Assembly: GCA_021788565.1 (NCBI GenBank)
Contig: JAJYKO010000370.1
Location: 1 to 6,108, forward strand
DNA length: 6,108 bases
From: Chloroflexota bacterium
Lineage (GTDB): Bacteria > Chloroflexota > UBA6077
Direction of reading: 5' to 3'
Below are positions 1 to 5,049 of this stretch, piece by piece. The position numbers and the translations under genes were made by a program. The stretch's first letter is position 1. Each line of letters starts with the position of its first letter. The notes under the pieces are model-generated. The model was not told the DNA's origin. It saw nothing but the letters and a program-made list of their open reading frames with translations, and searched no databases.

Positions 1-584
1 CAGTGACCGGTGCTGGGGATCAGAGAGTTCTCCAGCTCCAGCATGTCCTGCTCCGTCATGGCACCTGCTCGGTACTCGGTCCAGTAGCGCCGACAGTCAG
101 TACACGCTCCCAGGTCGTGGCCCTGCCAGCGGCCGCTGAGCATGGGACCGCCGGTCACCATCAGGGCGGGCACGTCGGCGCTGGCCGCGCCCATCAGGTA
201 GGCCGGCGTCGTCTTGTCGCATCCTGCGAGCAGCACCACCCCGTCCAGGGGCTGGCCCCTGATCATCTCCTCGGCATCCATCGCCATGAGGTTGCGGTAC
301 AGCATGGAGGTGGGCTCGGTGAAGATTTCGAAGATCGAGATGGTGGGGAATTCCATTGGGAGTCCGCCTGCTTGCCAGACCCCCCTCTTCACGGCCTCGG
401 CAATGGTCCCAAGGTGGCTGTTACAGTGATTGAGCTCGCTCTCGCTGTTGCAGATGCCGATTATGGGCCGTTCCAGGTCCTCGTCGGAGTATCCCATGCC
501 CTTTGCGAAAGCACGCCGGATGAACCGCCCGAGGCCCGGGTCGCCGGCGTTCACGCCCCCTCTATCGAGTCTGGTCTGAGACAA
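1..584 (-). CDS. IlvD/Edd-family dehydratase (sugar-acid dehydratase-like), 5' part only
   Basis: This is the N-terminal 194 codons of an iron-sulfur dehydratase; the rest lies beyond the left edge (the family is usually about 570-600 aa). Family members dehydrate dihydroxy acids in valine/isoleucine synthesis or sugar acids such as L-arabonate and D-xylonate. Visible motifs are NHCN (Cys54) and GCDKTTPA (Cys122, Asp123, Lys124). A terminal STGH is followed by a partial TG- codon, presumably the third cluster Cys195. From memory, these match the [2Fe-2S] cysteines and Mg2+ ligands of L-arabonate dehydratase (Cys59, Asp128, Lys129, Cys200) with a constant offset of five; Glu86 fits the ligand Glu91. 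The stretch KRGVWQAGGLPMEFP and TSMLYRNLMAMD also point to the sugar-acid branch rather than classical IlvD, but substrate cannot be fixed from this fragment. The TTG start is chosen because GGAGGT lies 8 nt upstream; a GTG at 554 (10 codons inside) has purine-rich sequence only 2-3 nt away. No convincing promoter is seen between it and the tRNA terminator. Confidence 0.9.
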   Translation of the reverse strand, partial: MSQTRLDRGGVNAGDPGLGRFIRRAFAKGMGYSDEDLERPIIGICNSESELNHCNSHLGTIAEAVKRGVWQAGGLPMEFPTISIFEIFTEPTSMLYRNLMAMDAEEMIRGQPLDGVVLLAGCDKTTPAYLMGAASADVPALMVTGGPMLSGRWQGHDLGACTDCRRYWTEYRAGAMTEQDMLELENSLIPSTGH

Positions 585-686
585 GGTTTGTGACCTCCAA
601 TCGAGTGAGAGCACGCGGCGTGCCTCTCGGGCCCAGCTTACGCCGTATGTGGTCCCGCGTTGTCATCGAGGCAGATCGCTGGGCTG

Positions 687-728
687 AAAAACGAATTGGG
701 CAGGACTGCATGTCAGTCCTGCCCAATT
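687..728 (-). terminator. Intrinsic terminator of tRNA-Gln
   Basis: A perfect 15-bp inverted repeat (arms 694-708 and 714-728, loop of 5 nt) is followed on the minus strand by CG and five T residues (687-691). The hairpin begins only 4 nt after the encoded CCA of the tRNA. There is no T-tract on the plus-strand side, so it acts for minus-strand transcription. It should insulate the dehydratase gene downstream from tRNA transcription. Confidence 0.9.
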
Positions 729-732
729 GTCT

Positions 733-806
733 TGGCTGGGGGACAGGGATTCGAACCCCACCTTGCTGATCCAGAGTCAGCTGTCCTACCGCTAGACGAT
801 CCCCCA
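733..806 (-). tRNA. trnQ: tRNA-Gln (anticodon CTG), CCA encoded
   Basis: The minus strand folds into a complete 74-nt cloverleaf. The acceptor stem is TGGGGGA/TCCCCCA with discriminator G and a genome-encoded CCA. The D-arm is GTCT/GGAC. The anticodon stem is GCTGA/TCAGC with the 7-nt loop CTCTGGA, giving anticodon CTG (reads CAG, glutamine). The T-loop is TTCGAAT on a stem with two G-T wobbles at its outer end. The weak first pair T1-A72 is typical of bacterial glutamine tRNAs. It is transcribed alone, between its own promoter and terminator. Confidence 0.97.
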
Positions 807-818
807 ACGACTGAAAGT

Positions 819-847
819 ATTATATCATCGGGTCTTGCTCAGGACAA
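819..847 (-). promoter_or_regulatory. sigma70-type promoter of tRNA-Gln
   Basis: On the minus strand a -35 box TTGTCC (842-847, 4 of 6 consensus positions) and a perfect -10 box TATAAT (819-824) are separated by 17 bp. The -10 ends 12 nt before the mature tRNA 5' end, leaving a short 5' leader for RNase P to remove. Confidence 0.85.
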
Positions 848-1006
848 GATGCCGACGGCCGGGAAGTCTTCGTCCGGAGCCATTCTCTCGTCCACCAAAT
901 GGTTTAGCAGGATATCCAGAAGGCGGCTGACCGTGCCCATTCTACTGTGGCGGGAGTTGGGAGACAATTGAGTCTGCCAGTATGAGGGATGGCCAGTGCG
1001 GTGGAG
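848..1006. other. Intergenic stretch with no convincing gene
   Basis: The divergent gap between tRNA-Gln and the propeller gene spans 807-1132. Outside the two promoters I see no supported gene. On the minus strand an ATG at 940 opens a 33-codon frame ending at 839. Its translation looks protein-like (LLDILLNHLVDERMAP), but it has no ribosome binding site and runs into the tRNA -35 box, so it may be a gene remnant or chance. An imperfect inverted repeat (TACTGtGGC at 943-951, GCCAGTA at 976-982, with AGAC/GTCT inside) is present; no role is evident. Confidence 0.4.
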
Positions 1007-1036
1007 TTTCGCGGGGCAGGGTCAAGCTGGTATCAT
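1007..1036 (+). promoter_or_regulatory. Possible extended -10 promoter for the Asp-box protein gene
   Basis: TGGTATCAT (1028-1036) has an extended -10 form (TG, one base, TATCAT). The matching -35 position carries only a weak TTTCGC or TTCGCG (1007-1013). Initiation near 1043 would give a leader of about 90 nt before the GTG start. The call rests mainly on the -10 element and position, so it is tentative. Confidence 0.35.
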
Positions 1037-1132
1037 CGTTGCCCAAGAGACCATCTTCAGGCCCTGAAATCGAAGAGTCGCTTCGCCGCGCCGCGCGGAG
1101 ACGCGAACCGGCGAGCCACAGGAGGCAGTTAA

Positions 1133-3070
1133 GTGGGCAACTGGGTTCCAGTGGCCGCCCGCCAGGGCGGCATCGTCCATACCCTCGTCCTGTCACCCGT
1201 CTTCCCCGCGGACGGCATCGCCTTCGCCACCACCCATACGGGGGTTTTCCGATCTAGGGACGGGGGCAGAAGCTGGGAGCTCGGCGTCGAGGGGCTCGGT
1301 AACCTGATGGTCCAGTCCCTGGCCCTCTCCCCCAACTTCGCGACGGACCGCACTATCTTCGCCGGGACGGCCGATGGTAATCTCTACCGCTCTCGCGACG
1401 CCGGGGAGAGTTGGAACTTCCTGCCCGGGCCCAAGGGCACTTCCGGCCTCATCGCCCTTGCTGTAGCTGCTGGGCCCGGTGAGAACACCACGATCGCGGC
1501 CGGCACCGCCGCGGATGGTCCCTTCGTATCCGAGGACGGTGGGCGCACCTGGAATGCCCGAGGCTCTGGATTGGCGGACCGCGCCGTCATCGCCCTGGCC
1601 CTCTCCCCCGCCTTTCAACAGGACCGGATTGCCTTCGTCGCCACCGAGAAGGCGCTGCACCGGACAGCCGACGGGGGCGGCTCGTGGGAGCTGGTGTGGA
1701 CCTGTCCGAAGGAGGACAGCCTGGAGGCCGTGGCGGTCTCCCCAGGCTTCGCTACCGACCGGACCGTCTTCGCGGGGACCGAGGGGCAGGGGGTCCTCCG
1801 CTCCTCCGACGGGGGCTCCACCTGGCAGACCGCCAACGCCGGTTTGCCGGATCTCTGCATCAACGCCCTCGCGCTCTCCCCGGATTTTGCTCGGGACCAG
1901 CTCGTGATGGCGGGCACCGGTGGTGGAGTTGTCCTGTCGGCCGATGGGGGAACTTCGTGGCGCCTCGTCGTGGAAGAGACAACGGTCCTCAGCGTGGCCC
2001 TCGGCGGTCCGCGACTGTTTCTGGCAGGGATGGCGCGTGAGGGAGTGATCCGGTCGGAGGATGGCGGAACCAGCTGGGAGACGGCTAATCAGGGACTCTA
2101 CGCCGCTTCCCTCGTTGGCCTTGCCCTCTCGCCAGCCTTCGAGTCCGACGACATCCTCTTCGCCTGGGGCCCATCCGAAGAGCTGGTGCGGTCGACCGAC
2201 GGCGGGAAGAGCTGGGCGCCAGTCTCGAAGGGGTTGGGGCAGGCGGATGTCGCCTCACTGGCAATCTCCCCTGCCTGCGCCGAGGATGGAAGCGCCTTTG
2301 CTGCCACTTCCGATGGGATGTTTGTGAGCGATGATCGGGGCGCGACCTGGCGCACGTTGGGGTTGGAAGGCCATCAACTGGTGCTGCTGGCCCTGTCGCC
2401 TGACTTCCCCAATGACGGCGTGATGGTGGCGGCATCAACCGGCAGTCTCCACCTATCGACGGACCGAGGCGCGAGTTGGGCTGAAATGGAGGCTCCGGTC
2501 GGCGGGGAGTATCTGGTGGCCATGGCCATTGCCATCGACCCCGCGGGAAAACCGGCGCTCTTCGTGGGGACCTGGCGGGATCCCGTGGACGACGGTCGCG
2601 GGCGAATCGCCATCTGGCGTCGCACCCTACCCGACGGACAGTGGATCGGCTACTTCACCAGATCCACGAACAACCGGGTCGTGGTACTGGGGATTCCCGA
2701 CAGCTACGGGGAGGACCAGGCGTTCTTCATAGGCAATGGGGAATCGGTCTATCGCCCGGTCCCGGGCGGCACCGAGCGAACTCGCGAGGGTATCTGGCCG
2801 TTGTGGCTGCCGGGGGGTGTGGGGAGGGGCGGCTCGCCTGTGCTGTCGCTGGTCGCGGCCCCGGATTTCGCTCGAAACCACACCTTCTTCGCTTCTACCG
2901 GCGACGGGGTCTACGTCTCCCGTGACGACGCCCGCACCTGGCGGAGACTGGCGCCTGCGCCGGACGGACGGCCGCCCGTTGCCCTGGCCATTCCGCCGGG
3001 CTATTCGAAGGATACCCTCTACGCCCTCGCGCTGGGCGGCCGGCTGTGGAGGTGGGATCCCGCGGGTTGA
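1133..3070 (+). CDS. Asp-box (BNR) repeat beta-propeller protein, 645 aa
   Basis: The protein is built of beta-propeller repeats of the sialidase/Ycf48/sortilin Asp-box type. Asp-box motifs (S-x-D-x-G-x-S/T-W) start at residues 41, 87, 133, 178, 224, 269, 308, 354, 399 and 442, a period of about 45 residues. A degenerate copy, SRDDARTW, lies at 596-603. Most repeats also carry LALSPxFxxDrtxFAGT about 20 residues before the box. Residues 450-595 keep blade-like strands (LFVGTWRD, AFFIGNGESVYRP) but no Asp-box. At about 45 residues per blade, 645 aa fits roughly 14 blades, which could be two seven-bladed propellers (inference). No signal peptide or membrane segment is visible, so it is probably cytoplasmic. 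Asp-boxes are structural turns and do not identify a ligand or enzyme activity; no sialidase catalytic set is apparent. The GTG start is supported by AGGAGG 7 nt upstream. Confidence 0.88.
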   Translation: MGNWVPVAARQGGIVHTLVLSPVFPADGIAFATTHTGVFRSRDGGRSWELGVEGLGNLMVQSLALSPNFATDRTIFAGTADGNLYRSRDAGESWNFLPGPKGTSGLIALAVAAGPGENTTIAAGTAADGPFVSEDGGRTWNARGSGLADRAVIALALSPAFQQDRIAFVATEKALHRTADGGGSWELVWTCPKEDSLEAVAVSPGFATDRTVFAGTEGQGVLRSSDGGSTWQTANAGLPDLCINALALSPDFARDQLVMAGTGGGVVLSADGGTSWRLVVEETTVLSVALGGPRLFLAGMAREGVIRSEDGGTSWETANQGLYAASLVGLALSPAFESDDILFAWGPSEELVRSTDGGKSWAPVSKGLGQADVASLAISPACAEDGSAFAATSDGMFVSDDRGATWRTLGLEGHQLVLLALSPDFPNDGVMVAASTGSLHLSTDRGASWAEMEAPVGGEYLVAMAIAIDPAGKPALFVGTWRDPVDDGRGRIAIWRRTLPDGQWIGYFTRSTNNRVVVLGIPDSYGEDQAFFIGNGESVYRPVPGGTERTREGIWPLWLPGGVGRGGSPVLSLVAAPDFARNHTFFASTGDGVYVSRDDARTWRRLAPAPDGRPPVALAIPPGYSKDTLYALALGGRLWRWDPAG

Positions 3071-3084
3071 TGCTGAGGCGAAGG

Positions 3085-3101
3085 GCTTCGTGGCGCGAAG
3101 C
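3085..3101. repeat. Short inverted repeat after the propeller gene
   Basis: GCTTCG and CGAAGC pair over a 5-nt loop 15 nt after the stop codon of the propeller gene. No T-tract follows, so a role as intrinsic terminator is not supported; it might be an RNA 3'-end hairpin. Confidence 0.3.
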
Positions 3102-3148
3102 TTGCTGAAGGTGCTGTCTCCCAAAGATGGGCCTTCCAACGCAGGACC

Positions 3149-3161
3149 GTACGATTCGTAC
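3149..3161. repeat. 13-bp dyad GTACGA-T-TCGTAC
   Basis: A perfect 6-bp dyad around one central base lies 58 nt before the start codon of the ABM-type gene. Its symmetry and position would suit an operator for a dimeric regulator. No clear promoter overlaps it (only weak -10-like strings near 3171-3186), so a function is speculative. Confidence 0.25.
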
Positions 3162-3219
3162 TGACCAGGATAGCCTAACTTACTTGCATCCGCCTGAAGC
3201 GGAAGAAAGGAAGATACAG

Positions 3220-3531
3220 GTGTACGGAACGGTCGCGCGCATGAGACTAAAGCCCGGCATGGAAAGCAAGATGCAGGACATGAGCAGGCAGATGGAGTCC
3301 TCGACAACTCCCGGGTTCATTGCCAACTACGTATACAAGATGGATCAGGACAGCAACGAGTACTACGTTGTGGTGCTCTTCGACAGCAAGGAGTCCTACT
3401 TCGCCAACGCGCACAAGCCAGAGACGGACGCCCAGTACCGAGAGATGCTGGATCTGCTGGAGAGCGAGCCCGAGTGGCACGATGGGGAGGTAGTGTACTC
3501 CTACGTGGTTTCTGGGGCTGGCATCCGATAG
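3220..3531 (+). CDS. ABM-type dimeric alpha/beta-barrel protein, 103 aa
   Basis: A small soluble protein with the beta-alpha-beta-beta-alpha-beta layout of the antibiotic biosynthesis monooxygenase (ABM)/dimeric alpha-beta barrel superfamily. The opening strand is YGTVARMRLKPGME, typical of the fold. Helix 1 is at about 14-28. PGFIANYVYKMDQDSNEYYVVVLFDSKESYF forms the central strands at 31-61. The second helix is at about 68-82, and VVYSYVV is the last strand. The family includes cofactor-free oxygenases, heme-degrading enzymes and proteins of unknown role; no heme-ligand pattern is clear, so activity is not assigned. The GTG at 3220 is preferred: GGAAG lies 6 nt upstream and it starts exactly at the domain. 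The frame is open back to an ATG at 3127, but the extra 31 residues are hydrophilic and lack family character; ATG 3241 would cut the first strand. It lies 149 nt after the propeller gene, so co-transcription is uncertain. Confidence 0.8.
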   Translation: MYGTVARMRLKPGMESKMQDMSRQMESSTTPGFIANYVYKMDQDSNEYYVVVLFDSKESYFANAHKPETDAQYREMLDLLESEPEWHDGEVVYSYVVSGAGIR

Positions 3532-3546
3532 GGAGAAGCTAAGACA

Positions 3547-3708
3547 CCCGCGAGGGCGGGCCAAGGTTCCACCGATAGTCGAGGTGGTACTCCGGCCCCG
3601 CGCGGTTGAAACCGCCGGCTCCATACCTAGCGAAACCCGCCTTCGCGGGTTAGGGATAGTCCGCGCAGGCGGACTTGGCCAGGGAAGGAGCCGGCGACTT
3701 CTAGTCGC
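3547..3708. repeat. Intergenic multi-hairpin palindromic repeat
   Basis: A dense series of inverted repeats fills the gap between the ABM-type gene and the aro promoter. The arms are CCCGC 3547-3551/3556-3560; CCACC 3569-3573/3583-3587; GCGGT 3602-3606/3611-3615; AACCCGC 3634-3640/3645-3651; AGTCCGC 3658-3664/3669-3675; and GCGAC 3694-3698/3704-3708. A perfect 10-bp long-range helix (3613-3622 with 3687-3696) can enclose the two strongest hairpins and form a junction. From memory, strings such as AACCCGC..GCGGGTT followed by AGTCCGC..GCGGACT resemble an interspersed repeat seen in intergenic regions of several bacterial phyla, including cyanobacteria. There is no coding potential and no T-tract. 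It lies upstream of the aro promoter, so it is not part of that leader; it may form the 3' end of the ABM transcript. Confidence 0.7.
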
Positions 3709-3745
3709 GCGCAGACGCGCCCTCGCCGAGTCGCAGAATTCGCTA

Positions 3746-3775
3746 TTGACATTCCGGAAGAAGTGGGTCTATACT
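3746..3775 (+). promoter_or_regulatory. sigma70-type promoter of the aroF-aroA operon
   Basis: A consensus -35 TTGACA (3746-3751) is separated by 18 bp from TATACT (3770-3775), a 5-of-6 -10 box. Initiation is expected near 3782, giving a leader of about 218 nt before aroF. The strength of the promoter fits an operon controlled mainly by attenuation downstream. Confidence 0.85.
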
Positions 3776-3805
3776 CACTCTTAACCTGGTCTAGGTAGCT
3801 GGGCC

Positions 3806-3826
3806 ATGGGTTGTTGGAAGGCATGA
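3806..3826 (+). CDS. Possible six-codon upstream mini-ORF (MGCWKA) coupled to the leader peptide
   Basis: ATG GGT TGT TGG AAG GCA TGA encodes MGCWKA and contains a Trp codon. Its stop overlaps the start of the aromatic leader ORF as ATGA (3823-3826). An AGGT string lies 9 nt upstream of its ATG. If translated, it would deliver ribosomes to the leader ORF, whose own GGAAGG is abnormally close to its ATG. The frame is short enough to occur by chance. Confidence 0.3.
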   Translation: MGCWKA

Positions 3827-3885
3827 GAGCGCAGCTTTATTTCTGGTATTACTTTACGACCCGGCATGGCGGGGTTCCTGTCTAG
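3823..3885 (+). CDS. Aromatic amino-acid leader peptide, 20 aa (attenuator uORF)
   Basis: This short ORF starts about 40 nt after the predicted transcription start and encodes MRAQLYFWYYFTTRHGGVPV. Six consecutive codons (3838-3855) specify Tyr, Phe, Trp, Tyr, Tyr, Phe. Such a run is the hallmark of leader peptides that sense charged aromatic tRNAs by ribosome stalling. Here all three end products of the shikimate pathway are represented, matching control of DAHP synthase, the first shared enzyme. The ORF ends inside the 5' arm of a downstream hairpin and is followed by a terminator, as attenuation needs. The purine-rich GGAAGG (3816-3821) is only 1 nt from ATG, closer than normal, so initiation may depend on coupling to the overlapping upstream mini-ORF or on in-frame TTG codons at 3811 or 3814. 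Confidence 0.85.
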   Translation: MRAQLYFWYYFTTRHGGVPV

Positions 3886-3923
3886 CGTAAGACGCTGAGG
3901 AACCGCGAGATCCCGTCGTGCCG
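3862..3923 (+). promoter_or_regulatory. Attenuator leader RNA: long hairpin overlapping the leader ORF
   Basis: The 3' half of the leader ORF can pair downstream. CGGCATGGCGGG (3862-3873) forms a 12-bp helix with CCCGTCGTGCCG (3912-3923), including two G-U pairs. Inside it GTTCCT (3874-3879) pairs with AGGAAC (3898-3903), and AGCGT (3884-3888) with ACGCT (3892-3896). A ribosome at the stop codon (3883) would disrupt all of these; one stalled on the early aromatic codons would leave most free. How this structure excludes the terminator is not resolved by eye. One candidate competing pairing is GCTGAGGA (3894-3901) with terminator 3' arm TCCTCTGC (3942-3949), 7 of 8 bases. Confidence 0.65.
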
Positions 3924-3924
3924 T

Positions 3925-3959
3925 AGAAGCAGAGGACAAAATCCTCTGCTTTTTGTTTT
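3925..3959 (+). terminator. Intrinsic terminator (attenuator) before aroF
   Basis: AAGCAGAGGA (3927-3936) and TCCTCTGCTT (3942-3951) form a 10-bp stem with a CAAAA loop, immediately followed by a T-rich tract (TTTTGTTTT at 3951-3959). It lies inside the operon leader, 40 nt before the aroF ATG and after the aromatic leader peptide. It is therefore best read as the conditional terminator of an attenuation system rather than the end of an upstream unit. Confidence 0.9.
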
Positions 3960-3999
3960 ACCTGCGAACAGACAGCGAGAAAGGGTAGGGAGGCAGACG

Positions 4000-5049
4000 A
4001 TGATAGTGGTGATGTCCAGCAAGGCAACGGAGGCGCAGATCCAGGGCGGCCTGGCGCGCCTGGAAGGCAAGGGGCTGCAAGGCCACCGTTCTGGCGGAGA
4101 GGAGCGAACCGTGATCGGCGTCATCGGAACCCGATTCGAGCCGCAGTTGGGCGAGCAACTGGAGATGCTCCCAGGAGTGGCAACAGTCACCCCGATCAGC
4201 AAACCCTATAAGCTGGCAAGTCGGGAGTTCCGCCCGTCTGACACGGTGGTGCGCGTGGGAGATCTGGAGATTGGCGGCGGCGACATCACCGTGATGGCAG
4301 GGCCCTGCTCCGTGGAAAGCCTGGACCAGATGATGGAAACCGCCGTGGCTGTAAAGGCCGCGGGAGCGAAGATCCTGAGGGGTGGCGCCTTCAAGCCCCG
4401 CACCTCTCCGTACTCCTTCCAGGGCCTGGGTGAGGAGGGCCTTGCCATCCTTGCTGAGGTCCGGGAGCGCACCGGACTCAAGATCATCACTGAGGTCATG
4501 GAGCCCGAGCAGGTGGTGCCAGTGGCCGAGCACTCGGACATACTCCAGATTGGCGCCCGAAGCATGCAGAACTTCCCCCTACTGAAACAGCTGGGGAGCG
4601 TGGACAAACCGGTGTTGCTGAAGAGGGGCATGGCAGCCACTATCGAAGAATGGCTGATGGCCGCCGAGTATGTGATGGCCTCCGGTAACTTCAAGGTGAT
4701 CCTGTGCGAGCGAGGGATCAGGACTTTCGAGACTGCCGTGCGTAATACCCTGGATCTGAGTGCCGTGCCCATAGTGAAGCGATTGAGCCATCTGCCGGTG
4801 ATAGTTGACCCAAGCCACGGCACAGGAAAGTGGTACCTGGTCAAGCCCATGGCCATGGCAGCCGTGGCTGCTGGTGCCGATGGTTTGATCATTGAGGTTC
4901 ACCCGTCGCCGGACACGGCGCTATCTGACGGCCCTCAGTCTCTGAGTCCTGCCAACTTCGCCGAGTTGATGGACTCACTCCGCACCATCGGGGCTGCTAT
5001 GGGCAGGGACCTGCCCGCTGGGCGCAACGGTGCTGTGGTATCGCGCTGA
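4000..5049 (+). CDS. aroF: DAHP synthase, type I-beta with N-terminal ferredoxin-like domain
   Basis: 3-deoxy-D-arabino-heptulosonate 7-phosphate synthase condenses phosphoenolpyruvate and erythrose 4-phosphate, the committed step of the shikimate pathway in the cytosol. Residues 1-70 form the small ferredoxin-like regulatory domain ([15 protein letters not shown]... VIGVIG...), used in the Thermotoga-type enzyme for feedback by Tyr/Phe. The TIM-barrel catalytic domain follows. Motifs are AGPCSVES (100-107), [13 protein letters not shown] (132-144), QIGARSMQN (183-191), LLKRG (206-210), CERGIRTFE (236-244), DPSHGTG (270-276) and EVHP (299-302). The metal ligands are Cys103, His273, Glu299 and Asp310, which match the Thermotoga maritima ligands as I recall them with an offset of one. 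The length of 349 aa is normal (about 338 in Thermotoga). The start has GGGAGG 6 nt upstream. It is the first gene after the attenuator and overlaps aroA by one base. No chorismate mutase domain is fused to it. Confidence 0.97.
   Translation: MIVVMSSKATEAQIQGGLARLEGKGLQGHRSGGEERTVIGVIGTRFEPQLGEQLEMLPGVATVTPISKPYKLASREFRPSDTVVRVGDLEIGGGDITVMAGPCSVESLDQMMETAVAVKAAGAKILRGGAFKPRTSPYSFQGLGEEGLAILAEVRERTGLKIITEVMEPEQVVPVAEHSDILQIGARSMQNFPLLKQLGSVDKPVLLKRGMAATIEEWLMAAEYVMASGNFKVILCERGIRTFETAVRNTLDLSAVPIVKRLSHLPVIVDPSHGTGKWYLVKPMAMAAVAAGADGLIIEVHPSPDTALSDGPQSLSPANFAELMDSLRTIGAAMGRDLPAGRNGAVVSR

Noticed and set aside
3..593. 196-codon plus-strand open frame across the left region
   Set aside because: It is the antisense of the IlvD/Edd dehydratase, whose motifs are unmistakable on the minus strand; the plus-strand translation is low-complexity with no family resemblance.
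562..971. Open frames on both strands crossing the tRNA (562-807 minus, 660-971 plus)
   Set aside because: Both run through the tRNA-Gln gene and its terminator, which explain the sequence fully.
3070..3108. Tiny ORF MLRRRASWREAC starting in a TGATG overlap with the propeller stop codon
   Set aside because: Twelve codons, Arg-rich, no ribosome binding site beyond chance, overlapping a hairpin.
3127..3219. Upstream ATG start for the ABM-type protein
   Set aside because: It would add 31 hydrophilic residues before the first strand of the fold and has no good Shine-Dalgarno site, whereas GTG 3220 has both.
2627..3307. 226-codon minus-strand open frame
   Set aside because: It lies opposite the 3' end of the propeller gene and the start of the ABM-type gene; GC-rich codon bias opens this frame and the translation is Arg/Pro-rich without recognisable domains.
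3569..3600. GAGGTGGTAC string resembling a T-box antiterminator core ahead of an amino-acid operon
   Set aside because: It lies about 150 nt upstream of the aro promoter (3746-3775), so it is not in the aro transcript. It is explained by the CCACC/GGTGG arm of the repeat, and no specifier stem is present.
3547..3740. CRISPR array or tandem repeat in the hairpin-rich gap
   Set aside because: The units are different palindromes of different length, not a repeated direct sequence with spacers.
4206..4892. 228-codon minus-strand open frame opposite aroF, and a similar one at 4935-5663 opposite aroF/aroA
   Set aside because: Antisense shadows of strongly conserved aro genes.
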